Source: Yponomeuta sedellus
Taxonomy: Eukaryota > Arthropoda > Insecta > Lepidoptera > Yponomeutidae
Direction of reading: 5' to 3'
DNA: 64,000 nt
Assembly (NCBI GenBank): GCA_934045075.1
Contig: OW203722.1
Span: forward strand, 22,972,879-23,036,878
The position numbers and the translations under genes are program-made. The notes under the pieces were generated by a model. That model made no database searches, was not told the origin of the DNA, and saw only the letters and a program-made list of their open reading frames with translations. Below are positions 10,209 through 21,267 of this stretch, in pieces; the first letter of the stretch is position 1; each line of letters starts with the position of its first letter.

Positions 10209-10664
10209 AGCTGGGCGCATGCTGAGACGCAGGCCACGCAGCACAGCGCAGCGCAGATTTTGTAAAGCATGGAACGTCATTGAGCTACATACGCTGCGGC
10301 GCAGGCACGTGCGACGCAGACATGTGCCTGCCCTGCTCAGCGTCTCGTTGTAGTGCTGACACAGTTTTCTACGCGACGCGTGCACATCGAGGTGTGTTTA
10401 TTAACAATTTTATTGCAATGATAGAACATTTCATTGAATTAGTTCGCTGTGAACCTTGTTTGTATGATACAAATCATCCAGACTATTCAAAAAAGACATT
10501 GAAACAGTTATTATGGCTGAGAATTGCCAAGGAATGGAGCGAACAGTTGCGTCGCAGGATGCGGTGGGGGCCTATGTCTGCCGCAACTACCCTGCCCTGT
10601 ACTGAACTGTGCTGCGCTAAGCTGCCTGTGTCTCAGCCGCCTGTGTCTCAGCATGCGCCCAGCC
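10209..10664. mobile_element. PIF/Harbinger-type non-autonomous element
   Basis: 456 bp with terminal inverted repeats of about 26 bp: GCTGGGCGCATGCTGAGAC at the left (from 10210) and its inverted partner at the right, ending GCGCCCAGCC. Flanked by TTA at 10206-10208 and 10665-10667, the TWA-type 3-bp duplication of Harbinger elements. The interior encodes a partial MADF domain, a module common in the accessory protein of PIF/Harbinger transposons. No DDE transposase. Comparison with the LINE at 16112 gives the pre-insertion sequence. Confidence 0.85.
10418..10564 (+). pseudogene. MADF-domain fragment in the Harbinger element
   Basis: The frame starting at ATG 10418 reads MIEHFIELVRCEPCLYDTNH followed by PDYSKKTLKQLLWLRIAKEW. 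This matches the N-terminal half of a MADF (Myb/SANT-like) DNA-binding domain: FIELVR, LYD, HPDY and W...IA positions are all present. The frame then runs into the right inverted repeat without completing the domain. In PIF/Harbinger elements such proteins help the transposase bind DNA and enter the nucleus; this copy is a remnant. Confidence 0.75.
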
Positions 10665-10735
10665 TTACGCGCTCGTCTCTCGTGCGCAGGGTGTAGGCCA
10701 TTCGCAACACTTCGCTATTTTAATATGGTTAATAA

Positions 10736-11191
10736 AGGTGTTCATCTTGTGCAAACCTCATTTTTTCTAGCTATTACGTTGCGCTCTGTATTTAATTAAA
10801 TTATATGTAAGAAGATTTGAACTTTTCATGTTATCGGCGAGATTAGTCAACCCTAGTCTCATCTTATAAAAAAAATTAAGAGAGTGAAGCTTCTGTAATA
10901 CTGGATAATCTATGAACTGCTAAAAAATTTACTAAAATAGTCAGTGTTACCGATGGAGTTTGGTCAACCGCATACCAATAACAGTGAGAAAAAATCGGAC
11001 AATTACATAATTTGAGAGACTACATTGGCCTGGAAACATTAATAACGTGAATATACATTTTAAATCTACCATGGCGACATAAAATCAGTTGAAGCGTTTT
11101 ATCGGGGCGCGGTTAAATATCACTGCTGGCAACACTGGTTATTGTAATGTGCGACATAAATTTTGTTTGAGATGCCCTCTCTATACGTAGT
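10736..11191. other. AT-rich stretch, nothing recognised
   Basis: No matched repeat or plausible coding frame. Confidence 0.4.
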
Positions 11192-11414
11192 AGTCTGTTA
11201 GCTTTTAGAATATTCCTAGGTTACTACCGGGTAGAATCGGATATATTCGTGTAGTAAAAATTTCGGAACTAACATTATGACACTTAATTTCACATTTCTT
11301 TTCAAAATAAGAAAAGTTTTATACAGAGCAGGAAGTAGTATTACATTCGTGTGCTTTCGGCGAAAACCGAAGCCTACTCTAGAGCCCGAGGTATATTCTA
11401 AAAGCTAACAGACT
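11192..11414. mobile_element. MITE-M1 (TA-flanked, mariner-like ends)
   Basis: About 223 bp with inverted ends AGTCTGTTAGCTTTTAGAAT / ATTCTAAAAGCTAACAGACT. Related copies are at 35137, 38591 (truncated), 45719 and 51131. In the 45719 copy the ends begin CA and abut TA dinucleotides, consistent with Tc1/mariner transposition. No transposase. Confidence 0.85.
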
Positions 11415-11986
11415 ATTATTTAATACTCTTAGGTAGTAGAACGTGATATAATAAACTGAAAGGAAAACTTGTCACGGCTAAGTATACTTTCCAATTTAAC
11501 AAGTAATAGGCGACAAACATAAAAATGGAAAACTTAAAAATTCCATTGAAAATTACTTTGATGCTGTAAGTTTCTTAGAGTAGCTAAAAAAATCCTTCTT
11601 TGGTACACTGGCCCGACACGCACTTGACCGTCTTTTTCTCTACAATGTAGGTCTTTCTTTTTAGTTATAAAAGTAAGTATTCGTATCTAACTGGGTCATA
11701 CAGAATTTAATGAAGCTTTCAGCTTTATTTGTTCCTGAGTAAAGCCCTTTAACGAGATAGAACGTCAGCCATATTTACTCAGGCACTATGATTAATCAGT
11801 TCGCGGTGGAAGTTTTAATTTGTAAAATTAACTTTATAGTTTGAACAGGCGTGTTGGTCTAACTACGAATAGGCAATTTAATTCACAATATATGAATACA
11901 GACAATACTGACCGACATAGCCATTTGAATTGCCCGTAAAAATTTAAAATGGGCAGGTCAATTATGCTGAGGATAAGATAAAAGAC
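11415..11986. other. No recognised feature
   Basis: AT-rich, no repeat match seen and no coding frame. Confidence 0.4.
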
Positions 11987-12086
11987 AGGCGGCAAGCTGA
12001 AGACAGGGCGCTATGGCGCTCTATAGGGGAGGGCTATGTCCAGCAGCGGACTACATAATATAGCCTAAAGAAAAAGGAGAAGAAGA
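11987..12086 (+). repeat. RTE LINE 3' terminal fragment
   Basis: Contains AAGCTGAAGACAGGGCGCT, GGGGAGGGCTATGTCCAGCA and TATAGCCT followed by an AAG-rich tail: the last codons and 3' end of an RTE element, as at 37843-37977. Confidence 0.75.
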
Positions 12087-12240
12087 CAAAAGATAGGGTT
12101 GGTTAGTTAGACCTGAGATTTCCGCACCAGCCTCATAATATGGTCATTGTGCGTAACAAGCTCTTAACATACCTCATGTTAACATTTCAGATACTTAGGT
12201 TTCCTCTGGATCTGTCTTTCACTGTTAGCGAGTAAAATTG

Positions 12241-12463
12241 CCGTTGGTGCCGGCTGTCATGTAGTGGCAGCCGTTAAATCGTTAAGCCATGTCAGAGGCC
12301 TTATGGGCGGCTTGATGACTTCTGACAGTAAGGCCGGCCACTTTCTTACATCCTCCACCAACCCGGACTTGGCCCCCGTGGTGGAGTATGGCCTAACGTT
12401 CCTGCGATGCAGAAAGATATCTGTGCTCTAGCAGTGGGGTCATACAAATGGTTGATATCGAGT
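12241..12463 (+). repeat. 5S-SINE type I, 5' truncated
   Basis: Starts at the GCCGGCTGTCATGTAGTGG segment and ends with GGTTGATATCGA. The 5S-like head is absent. Confidence 0.8.
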
Positions 12464-12524
12464 AATATTGCAACGATAACTTCACAAATGTAAGTACATA
12501 ATTTCTCCTTCAGCAATCTTTCCG

Positions 12525-12657
12525 ATTTAAGGTTGCCTGGAAGAAATTGCTATCAGCAATAAGGCCGCCAATTGTACCTCTTCTTTTGTAACTGTTGTCT
12601 CTGTAATTATTTTCTGGTGTGTACAATAAAGAATATTCTTATCTTATCTTATCTTAC
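12525..12657 (+). repeat. LINE 3' end (GTCTGGAAGAG family, variant)
   Basis: GGTTGCCTGGAAGAAATTGC, AATAAGGCCGCCAATTG, ACAATAAAG and a (TCTTA)n tail. Closest to the minus-strand copy at 45466-45603. Confidence 0.8.
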
Positions 12658-12774
12658 ATAACTTAGCAAATAACTTTATGGTACCACGATCCGGGACTGA
12701 GAAGCTATCGTTCTACCGCTCTGCTACATTCGCTTTCAAAAGATGTGGTTTATAAGTGCTAACCTAAGGACCTA

Positions 12775-12912
12775 CAGACGGGCGCAGAAGTGTGGGCAGT
12801 CAACCAATGACATGGACTGACGACTTGGTCAGGTGGTAGGAAAAGACTGAACGAAATGAATGGCGTATATTAGAAGAGACCTACACACAATACAGGTTTA
12901 AGAAGAAGAATA
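12775..12912 (+). pseudogene. RTE-clade LINE C-terminal fragment
   Basis: A decayed frame retains MTWTDDLV-like and EWRILEETYTQ-like residues, the WTDDL...W...Y.Q pattern of RTE ORF2 C-termini. Ends in an AAG-rich tail. Confidence 0.5.
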
Positions 12913-12955
12913 ATTTAAACGAAGTACTCTACTTCTATCTATATTATTACTACCT

Positions 12956-13646
12956 CATCATTTCAGCCTATTGCAGTCCACTGCTGGACATAAGCCTCCC
13001 CCAGGGTGCGCCACAAGACCCGATCTCCCGTTTTCGCCATCCAGTCACCACCAGCCACCTTTTTCAGGTCGTCGGTCCATCTGGCCGGAGGGCGTCCTAC
13101 ACTACGCTTGCCGAGTCGTGGTCTCCATTCGAGAACCCGTCTGCTCCAACGATCATCGGTTCTGCGACAGATGTGACCAGCCCACTGCCACTTCAGCCTG
13201 CTACACTTCTGAACTACGTCAGTGACTTTGGTTTTTTGTCGGATGATCTCGTTCCGGACTTTGTCCCTTAACGAGATTCCGAGCATACACCTTTCCATAG
13301 CTCGCTGAGTGACATGCAATCGGTGGGCTAGTTTCACTGTCAGGTTCCACGTCTCGGCTCCGTATGTCATGACCGGCAGGACGCATTGATTGAATACCTT
13401 GGTCTTCAGGCATTGTGGCAAGGATGACTCGAAGATGTGACGCAACTTTCCAAACGCTGCCCAGCCAAGCTGCACTCTTCTGGTGATTTCACCCTCCAAG
13501 TTGTCTCTACCCAGCTGGATCTTTTGTCCTAGGTAGACGTACTCTTGGACAACTTCAAGGGCTACACCTTCGACGAGAACGGGCTCAGGGACGATGTGCT
13601 CGTTGAACATGACCTTAGTCTTGTCCAAGTTCATCCCAAGCCCAAC
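12956..13646 (-). pseudogene. RTE-clade LINE ORF2 C-terminus, 5' truncated
   Basis: An uninterrupted 223-codon minus-strand frame (13634 to 12963) covers the region after the RT catalytic core. It keeps VYLGQKI, LPVMTYGAETWN, MERCMLGISLRDK..RNE, LKWQWAGHICRR, GRPPARWTDDLKK and GEAYVQQWTAIG, all characteristic of RTE/BovB-like elements. The catalytic RT motifs and the endonuclease are missing, so it cannot move itself. Flanked by a perfect 11-bp duplication, TATTACTACCT, at 12945-12955 and 13647-13657. The intact frame suggests a recent insertion. The fragment at 54550-54807 is the same subfamily. Confidence 0.9.
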
Positions 13647-13675
13647 TATTACTACCTATATTATGTCTAATTATA

Positions 13676-14044
13676 GAGTCGCACGTAGCCCCGGCTGCCA
13701 GAGTGATCTTTTAAACAATTAAGAAAGTTAAGCAACATAGAGCGCGTTCAGTGCTTGAACACGTCTATGACTAATGCTAGTGGCATTTTTCCGAGCGGCT
13801 CCGTGCTTTGCAAGGCACTTTAAGCAATTCGTGCCCGCTGCCATCGCTAAATGGCAGTCGTTAAGTCAAGTCAGAGGCCTTAGGGCGACTTGAAAACTTC
13901 TGACAGTAGGACCAGCCTCTAGTCTTGCAAGCCTCCACCAATTCGAACTTGGTCCCCGTGGTGGAGTATGGCCTATACTTTTCGCAGAGAAGAGACCCGT
14001 GCTCCTCGGTGGGGTCATGATGGGTTGATGCTGATATTATGTCT
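13676..14044 (+). repeat. 5S-SINE type II
   Basis: The head contains GTAGCCCCGGCTGCCAGAG and AAGTTAAGCAACAT, close to the internal control region of 5S rRNA. The body then parallels type I (AGTGGCATTTTTCCGAGCG, CTTCTGACAG, CCACCAATTCG). Ends with GGGGTCATGATGGGTTGATG. Other type II copies are at 36684, 47341 (fragment) and 58080. Confidence 0.8.
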
Positions 14045-15089
14045 ATCATACGATCAATTGACATGTCTGTCCTGAGGCTAGGACGACTAAGCTGTGTACT
14101 GGTGGTTTAGTTACTGGAAAAGCCTGATAGCCTAGCTCAAGTCGAAATATTAAACCCAGGCTCTAAATTTTACCAATTTTCTCGAAAAAAATGTACAAAA
14201 ACAGGACTACATTTTTTAGGACATTGAGGATGAGAACACACCCATTGAGGACCTCCTCCTTTTTGCATTCAATTAAAAAAGAACGAAAACATATATTAAG
14301 GAACCTATTTACTTGACGAAATTATCAATTCAGAAACCGACAAACAACCCGTTATGATAATATTATTCAGATAGTCTAAATCTGCCCACAGAAAATACAA
14401 CTGCGGCAAGCCTGGCCCAGTAATCATTGAAGCATTAAAACTAATTATCAATTCACTGAGCCGGGACTACGTTTGGAATGACAATAATAATATTATTAGA
14501 CGATAATTGAAGTCCCTCAGGGCGAATGCGTAATGGTTTTGCATAATAATTCAGTATAAATTACAGTCGGTTAGCACATTTGGGATATTACTTTGCCGTG
14601 ATAAGATTGGCAGTTTTAATGATTAAATGTTTTCTTATTTTCACCAAAATATTGCAAGTGAAAAAAAAGTTATTTCTCTTTAAATATTTCAGTCATTTTA
14701 ATGATTAATCGAATATTTATAGTACCTTAAACATTTTCTTGAACAATTCCTATCATACAAAAAATATCTACCTTAATTTAATTAATTTTACTTAAACACG
14801 CGCGGAAATATTATCATTACTTTTGAATAAAGAACACGCGAACTATCATTTACGTAGACTGAAAAGCCAAAATCACTTCCCGGCGCATTCTTTGAATTTA
14901 GAACGAAGAGCGCACCGGCAACGTTGTATGAAACGGTGTGCTGTTTGAATTTAGAACTCTTTCATCTATCGTACACATAGCGTTGTCGTGGCTGTATAGC
15001 CACAGATGCGTTTACCTTTCGGTAAAATAACTGTAAAATAAAAAAATAAAATTGGCGGTAAAGCGGAGTTCGTTGTTATTTGGTTAATA
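14045..15089. other. Mostly unassigned AT-rich DNA
   Basis: 14060-14125 loosely resembles the A-SINE body (CTAGGACGACTAAGCTG). The rest has no repeat or coding match. Confidence 0.35.
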
Positions 15090-16373
15090 GTAAATTAAAA
15101 TTTACTAATGAGCTAATGAAGACCATTGTGGTACCTGTAGTAAAAAATAAAAGCGGAGATTTAGCAGATACAGCTAACTACAGACCTATTTCTCTTGCAA
15201 CTATTATTGCCAAGATATTTGATCGCTTACTTGATACTCATTACAAAAATATCTACAGTTACACGATAACCAATTTGGGTTTAGACCCGGGCTTTCTACA
15301 GAAAGCGCGATATTGTGTTTAAAGAGTACAATAAAGTATTACAATGAACGGAGGACGTCTGTTCACGCATGCTTCCTCGACCTGTCTAGGGCGTTTGACC
15401 TGGTTTCCTACGATAAGCTGTGGACAAAACTGGAAGATATAAAGTTACCGGTTGAACTCGTAAATGTCTTTAAGTATTGGTACGGAAACCAGATCAATCA
15501 GGTTAGATGGGCCGAGGCTATGTCGGAGCCATACAGATTGGAGTGCGGGGTAAGGCAGGGGGGATTGACTTCCCCAGCATTGTTTAATCTTTATGTAAAT
15601 GAGCTGATTAACGAGCTCAGCAATCAGCATATCGGTTGTCAACTTGTCACATAGATGGAGTCTCTGTCAATAACCTGAGCTACGCGGACGACATGGTGCT
15701 GCTGAGTGCGTCGATCTGCGGTCTTAGAAAAGTCTTAGGCCGGGTCAAAGGATGCTATGTTAGAAGTACCGCCGGTTATACTGAATGGGTACCCCTTACT
15801 CAAAGTTAATGAATTTAAATACTTAGGGCACTTGCTTACCACTGACCTCAGAGACGACACTGACATAGACAAGGAGCGGAGGGCCCTGTCGGTTAGAGCC
15901 AACATGATAGCCCACAGGTTTTCACGATGCTCAAGGGAAGTTAAATTAACGCTATTTAGAGCGTATTGTACCTCTTTCCACTCATGCTGCCTGTGGATGA
16001 ATTATACGCGAAAATCGATTGGGGCTCTCCGCGTGCAATACAACAATGCACTCCGGGCGTTGTTGCGGCTGCCCCGCTATTGCAGCGCATCGGGCATGTT
16101 CGCTGACGCGCGCACTGACGACTTTTACGCGATAATGCGCAAGCGCGGCGCGTCACTCGTGCGCAGGGTGCGGGCCAGTCGCAACACCATCCTGGCTATG
16201 CTCGCCGATAAGGTAAATTGTGCCTACATAAACCATTGTTGCCGTCTTCAAGTGGCAAGCAATGACAGTGCCCTATAGTTATGGTTAAAAGAACAATATG
16301 TACTAACACTAGAATAAGATTACTAACAAATCTATATGAATTTTTATATTTGAAATAAATGAATTGAATTGAA
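15090..16373 (+). pseudogene. Decayed non-LTR retrotransposon RT (3' half)
   Basis: Four consecutive frames together carry reverse transcriptase landmarks. First, NYRPISLATIIAKIFDRLLD. Second, after a frameshift near 15305, CFLDLSRAFDLVSYDKLW (motif A) and CGVRQGGLTSPALFNLYVN (motif B). Third, after a frameshift near 15640, NLSYADDMVLLSA (catalytic YADD, about 15672-15710). Fourth, EFKYLGHLLTTDLRDD to the stop at 16278. Roughly 30 codons between the third and fourth parts are deleted. The 3' UTR ends AAATAAATGAATTGAATTGA, a TTGAA-repeat tail. A LINE of the Jockey/CR1 type; the exact clade is unsure. Confidence 0.85.
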
Positions 16374-17541
16374 CTATTAAACAAATTCCGTTCCGATGAT
16401 TCTGAAAATAAAAATGAAATGGACATTGACTGCACTCCACCAGATTTAAGATTGGAAGCTACCAGCGAAATCAAAATAAAAACATTTTCGTTCGATAATT
16501 GTCCTAACAAGAGCAATATCACTTTTAATATTAATTAATTTTATTAATGTAAAAGGCCCTTTTTTATTTCCTTGCATTTTTTTAGAAAAGCACGCTATCT
16601 ATGCCTCGGCCGAAATGGCAATTGTCTGTCTCGTGTCATTGAAGTCCTTGCCTGCGGCTCGGCCTTCAAACTCATACTCGACCTGCAATTGCCTATTTCG
16701 CTGCCTTTGCAATAATGTACTATTAAAATAATACAACGTTATCTTCGACTGCCATTTTGAGCGCGTGGAAATAATTTTGTTTTTCTTCTTTCTATAAAAA
16801 ATAAATACCAGATTATTTTATCTTTCTTTTTCTTTCTTTACATTATTTTATTTTTCAATTGCATCCCATCCTGCCAGTATTTTTTTCACATTTCTCAAAT
16901 AGTCTGCATAGAACTTTTTAAAGTACACGTCCAAAATCCTGGCCACCCGGTCCAGCCAAGATTCTTCAAACCAATTTTCAGGCAATCCTCGTCCTTACGT
17001 AACCCAATACCAGCTACTCGTAATCTCAAGGCTGATAGTGACCGAGATTGAAACGCGTTCCGCCTAGAAGGGTTAATGCATATCGATTTACCATCATTAG
17101 ATTGGGTGGCCTTACTGACCTATGGATTTTCCTGAGACGGAAATAGTGTTAAGGCTGAGTTACACTTCGTTTAGAGTTTTTTTACAGTTCATACATTAAT
17201 TTATTTTATTTTTGTTTTATTAGAGAAAACAAACAGTTATACAAAAAACATTTGCTTAACTTAAAGTTAGTATTAAGGTTAGTTACATGTATAACCAGCA
17301 GCGTTTTTTACAGTTTACAATATATAAATAGTAGAATACAATAGGCACAATGTGAGAAATGCATGTGTAGTAAACAAACAAGTAACATGAATTTCAATCA
17401 TGTTAAGCTCTTTTATAAACTAGATAAACACTAAAAGCAGAAAAAATATATAAAAACAACACAAACAACCGACCGAGTACACACTTAAACTCAAAAGACA
17501 AATCACATCCATCATGTAAAATCACAGAATGTACGAATTTA
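16374..17541. other. Unassigned AT-rich DNA
   Basis: 16598-16712 contains imperfect inverted words (TCGGCCGAAATGGCAATTG against CAATTGCCTATTTCG) that may be an old MITE. No coding feature. Confidence 0.35.
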
Positions 17542-17781
17542 CAGTCTATTTATCCTTACTTGTTCAATTTAGTAAAAAAGATTCTACCAGAAAAGTATGA
17601 CTTTTCGGTCGAAAACTGCCATATTGCCTTAAATGAAGTAACCCGAAATGAAGTAACACGTTCCCAAATTTACAAGCAAAGTACGTGAACTTGCGAGAAA
17701 ATATCTATTTTTTGCATGCAATATCGACTTTGAGGTTAGAATCTTGTTTACTAAATTAGCCAAGTAAGGATAAATAGACTG
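17542..17781. mobile_element. MITE-M2 (TA-flanked)
   Basis: 240 bp with inverted ends CAGTCTATTTATCCTTACTT / AAGTAAGGATAAATAGACTG extending about 38 bp with mismatches. Flanked by TA at 17540-17541 and 17782-17783, as for Tc1/mariner. Non-coding. Confidence 0.85.
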
Positions 17782-17835
17782 TACGTGCTAAATAATAGTT
17801 CTTGCCGCTCTACGTCATTGAATGAATCATAAGGT

Positions 17836-17965
17836 TTTATTCAAAGTAGCGCAGAAACTGCGGCTTAGTGAACGTTACAATTCAAACTAGGTGTCCATTT
17901 CAAAATCTGGATCATTTTGTAGAAAGAATGGGAAAAAAATCCAAACTTAAACTTTTCTAAGTCCT
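17836..17965 (+). repeat. Repeat K, uninterrupted copy
   Basis: TCAAAGTAGCGCAGAAACTG, GGTGTCCATTTCAAAATCTG and AATCCAAACTTAAAC match 40057-40169, where a MITE interrupts the same place, and the inverted copy at 57828-57935. Class unknown. Confidence 0.65.
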
Positions 17966-17983
17966 TAATTGTCAAAAGTTACA

Positions 17984-18240
17984 TAACTATAGTATTGTGT
18001 GCTGTCAGCCTAGAGAATAGCACCAACCCAATTCTTCCCGCGGGTGTCGTAAAAGGCGACTAAGGGACACAAACCGGGGGGTGGGCAGCAGCGCCCCCTG
18101 CAATACAATTCACCGAACTGCGATTCCCAACCCGATTGCCCAGCGTGGGGATTATGGGCATTACCCCCTATGATAGCACAACGTGGCGCTCTATAGGGGA
18201 GGGCTATGTTCAGCAGTGGACTAGTATAGCCTGACGACAA
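17984..18240 (+). repeat. B-SINE (RTE-tailed)
   Basis: Contains GAGAATAGCACCAACCCA, GGTGTCGTAAAAGGCGACTA, GGGCAGCAGCGCC, GATTATGGGCATTACC, GGGGAGGGCTATGTTCAGCA and TATAGCCTGACGAC. The 3' third equals the RTE LINE tail. Best-bounded copies are at 28684, 41116 and 61530. Confidence 0.85.
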
Positions 18241-18475
18241 CGTCATGTAATGGCAGTCGTTAAGCCATGGCTTAACGAGTTATCAAGCCGCCCATGAGGC
18301 CTCTGACATGCAGAGGCCTTATGGGCGGCTTGATAACTTCTGACAGTAAGGCCCGCCACTGTCTTATAATCCTCCACGAACCCGGACTTGGCCCCCGTGG
18401 TGGAGTATGGCCTAACCTTTCTGCGATGCAGGAAGAGACCCGTGCCCCAGCAGTGGTTATATACAAGGGTTGATA
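18241..18475 (+). repeat. 5S-SINE type I with palindromic duplication
   Basis: The 5' part holds two nested palindromes: CGTTAAGCCATGGCTTAACG (18258-18277, perfect), and 27-bp arms at 18279-18305 and 18311-18337 around ACATG (one mismatch). The rest is normal 5S-SINE body ending GGTTGATAACATG. Confidence 0.85.
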
Positions 18476-18556
18476 ACATGTACTCTTAGGTTAATAAATA
18501 TTCGTGCAATTTCCTTTTTTATGAATAGGAATGTGTTCTCTATATACGAGTATCTA
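18476..18556 (+). repeat. LINE 3' end fused to the 5S-SINE tail
   Basis: TACTCTTAGGTTAATAAATA, CAATTTCCTTTTTTATG and TATCTAC correspond to the GTCTGGAAGAG-family LINE end but begin directly after a 5S-SINE tail. The same fusion occurs at 31180-31229 plus 35067, where the R2-like element interrupts it. Confidence 0.7.
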
Positions 18557-18594
18557 CATCAATTTAAAGGTGGATTTTTACATCTCCAAAGCCT

Positions 18595-18712
18595 TGTCTC
18601 GTAGAAATATTGGACGAGACTAACAAACGACCGGATGGATTGGTGTGAAACAGAAGAGGTCTATACCTAACAGTGGGCTGTTTATGATTAGATAGATAGC
18701 TAGAAAAAACTG
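18595..18712 (+). pseudogene. RTE LINE 3' terminal fragment
   Basis: GAAACAGAAGAGGTCTATAC, CAGTGGGCTGTTTATGATTA and a GATAGATAG tail correspond to the last RTE codons and 3' microsatellite. Confidence 0.5.
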
Positions 18713-18720
18713 TGTAGACT

Positions 18721-18985
18721 TAAAACCTATTTAGAGGCTAAAAATTCCTCTCATGCCGGGATTCGAACCCGCGACCTCTGGCTATCCGAGCCAGCACTCT
18801 TTCCAACTGAGCTAATGGGCGACTCACCGGCATCAGTGAAATTTCGAACCTCTTTATACTATTCTATGTATTACTTACAAGCAGTGACATCTGGCTGAAG
18901 TAAATTGCATCACTTACAGCCCCGAGTACCTACTTTGCAGTGAGGTTCTTACATCGGAATGATATCGCTGTACCCAAATGATTAC
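18721..18985 (-). repeat. T-SINE
   Basis: Minus-strand copy with the tRNA-like module (18750-18822) and the long 5' part (AGTAGGTACTCGGGGCTGTA on the minus strand, then the ATATCATTCCGATG region). The 3' A-rich tail is missing on the left. Confidence 0.8.
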
Positions 18986-19003
18986 ACTATTTTATTTTTA
19001 ATG

Positions 19004-19152
19004 GCTCGATAACTTCTGACAGTAAGACCCGCCACTGTCTTACAATCCTCCACCAACCCGGACTTGGCCCCCATGGTGGAGTATGGCCTAAACTTCCTGC
19101 GATTCAGGTAGAGACCCGTGCCCCAGCAGTGGGGACATACTAGGGTTAATAA
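19004..19152 (+). repeat. 5S-SINE type I, 3' fragment
   Basis: From GGCTCGATAACTTCTGACAG to GGGACATACTAGGGTTAATAA. 5' truncated. Confidence 0.8.
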
Positions 19153-20499
19153 CAAACCCGTGCTAAGGACGACTAAATTTTTAATTTTGAACTTGTTACC
19201 TCCACCCGTTCCCAAGATAAAGAGTCTTGAGAGACAGACTTGATCCTATAAGGGTTCCGTTTTTTTTGCTAATGAGTTGCGGATCGCTAAAAACCAGCAA
19301 AATGCGAGTCGCTCCTGCGGACCGATGGGTCCGTAGCACCATATAACATTAACCCTTAATAAGGCATGGGTAGTATGTTTTTTTTTTGTTTTAGACTCTA
19401 TTTCAAGGTGATAAAGTTCAATTTAACATGGGAACTATTTTCTCCTTACTCACTTGAGGGTTGAAATTTAAAAAATACAGCAAACTTTTGAAAATATATC
19501 GGAAGGAGAGGGAGTCACCAGTGTTTGCCACTTACTATTGATCCCGATTGCATTTTTAGACTAATGTTGGGACACCTGCATTTTAAGTTATCTTTTTCCC
19601 ATCTAACTTCGTTTTTACTCTATTCTATGTACAAATCCTTGCCAATCTACAATAACAAAATGTCGTACAAGTATTATTTTAAATAGTTTTATTTTACTTT
19701 TAATTCATCATTGAATTACACCGTGCGCTCGCTGAAATACAAGGAAGGCAATAAACTTTTCATTAAGTAGATTTATAAACAGACAGATAGATAAAACAAA
19801 TCGATTTTATATCAGATATACGAAACCCTAAAAACAAGATAAATCCCACCTCTACCGACATTTTTTAAAGACAAAGAGAATGTTAATATATACTGCAGTG
19901 GCAAAACGAATGAACATTCCAAATATATCAATTTCCAGATCATTAAATCAAGACACATGGCGCTCGGCTCGTAAGGACAATAGAATTAGAATTGGGGAGC
20001 AAATATTCAATGCTTTTTACGTATTTTTATTGATGGTGCACGATTCTTTGAATGTCTTCTTGTTTTTATGCCTCTGAAAAATGTACCACCATAATTATTT
20101 GAAATGTAGTAATATTTTGATGGCAATATTAATATTTTGAAATGCCTACAACAGTTCCTGATGTAGAAATAAAAGGGTTCTTTAATTATTATTATTAACA
20201 CTTTATTGCACCATAAAATCGTACAATGCGGCGAACTTAATGCCATAAGCACTTTCTACCAGTCAACCGCAGGAGGTAACGGAAAAGTGGGCAGGCGTGC
20301 AAAAAAAGGAAAAAGTAGAACAATATAGTAATATGGTGTAATTAAATAAACTTACACATTAATATTATATATTATATACTTACACATATAATACACTAGA
20401 TTAACTCTGGAACGTTGGGTAACTTTTATAATAATAAATAAACTCTGGAACGACTTCAGGTGTGGTTTTGTTTGCAGATTTAGTATAATATTGTAATAA
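19153..20499. other. AT-rich DNA, nothing recognised
   Basis: A small hairpin, CTGCGGACC-GATG-GGTCCGTAG, lies near 19316-19337. No repeat family, RNA or credible coding frame is visible in about 1.3 kb. Confidence 0.4.
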
Positions 20500-21090
20500 A
20501 ACAGAAAAAACTGGAATAAGCAGGTAAAAAGTCAGATCTGGTCAAAGCGTAAAGTAGTAGTGGTGAAAAATGAGGGAAATCGAAGAATGTGTGACGTACA
20601 TAATTTAAATATTTGAAAATTATAGATAGAAAAGAAATAAAAACGGTGTGAAGAAGTTTGCACCGTTACAACTCTTAATGCAGTTGAAATGAAGTCCTTG
20701 AGAATTATGTGTAGTGTTACTTTGAATGACAGGATACGCAATAGTCTGATTAAAGAACGTTGTGGACTGAAAGAGGATATAGTGACTAGAATTGAGAAAG
20801 GAATGTTGCGTTGGTTAGGACATGTGGAGAGGATGAAGGAAGAAAGATTGACGAAATAAATATATATTGCGAATGTGAGTGGAAGGGCTGGTAAGGGACG
20901 TCCCAGACGGACTAACATCGACCAAATAGGGGATGTATTAGCAAAGGGAAAGATAAAAAGTACCCGGAACCGGCGTGCGTGCATGCAACGACTTATGAAC
21001 GTTGATGAAGCGAAGGTGATCTGTCAGGATCGTGGCAAGTGGCAGTCCCTGGTCTCTGCCTACCCCTTTGGGATACAGGGGTGAGGTTTT
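20500..21090 (+). pseudogene. RTE-clade LINE ORF2 C-terminus
   Basis: Frame pieces read VEMKSLRIMCSVTLNDRIRN, TRIEKGMLRWLGHVERMKEE, then a stop, then GKGRPRRTNIDQIG, RRACMQRLMNVDEAKVICQD and LVSAYPFGIQG to a stop near 21083. This WLGHVERM/GRPR/VSAYP pattern marks a lepidopteran RTE-type ORF2 end. One in-frame stop near 20858 disables it. The left 155 bp recur inverted at 21915-22090. Confidence 0.8.
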
Positions 21091-21267
21091 GTATGTATTA
21101 ACTCTTAATAATTAGATTAACTCTTTATTGTACACTAGGCATTAAAAATAACTTGAATCTTAAATATTCAGTTATCTAGGTCGCTAAAAGCGATCCGGAT
21201 TATATTATACTTGGCATCGTGGTATCAAATCAAGTCATCAAATAGAATAGCTAAATCACACGATGCA

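Larger units (their letters stand above)
10118..10735 (+). pseudogene. LINE ORF2 fragment split by a Harbinger element
   Basis: 10118-10208 and 10668-10710 match 16050-16185 of the decayed LINE at 15090-16373 (words such as GTTGCGGCTG, TGACGCGCGC and CTCGTGCGCAGGGTG). The two parts are separated by the TTA-flanked element at 10209-10664. About 20 bp of the LINE are missing on the right side. Confidence 0.7.
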
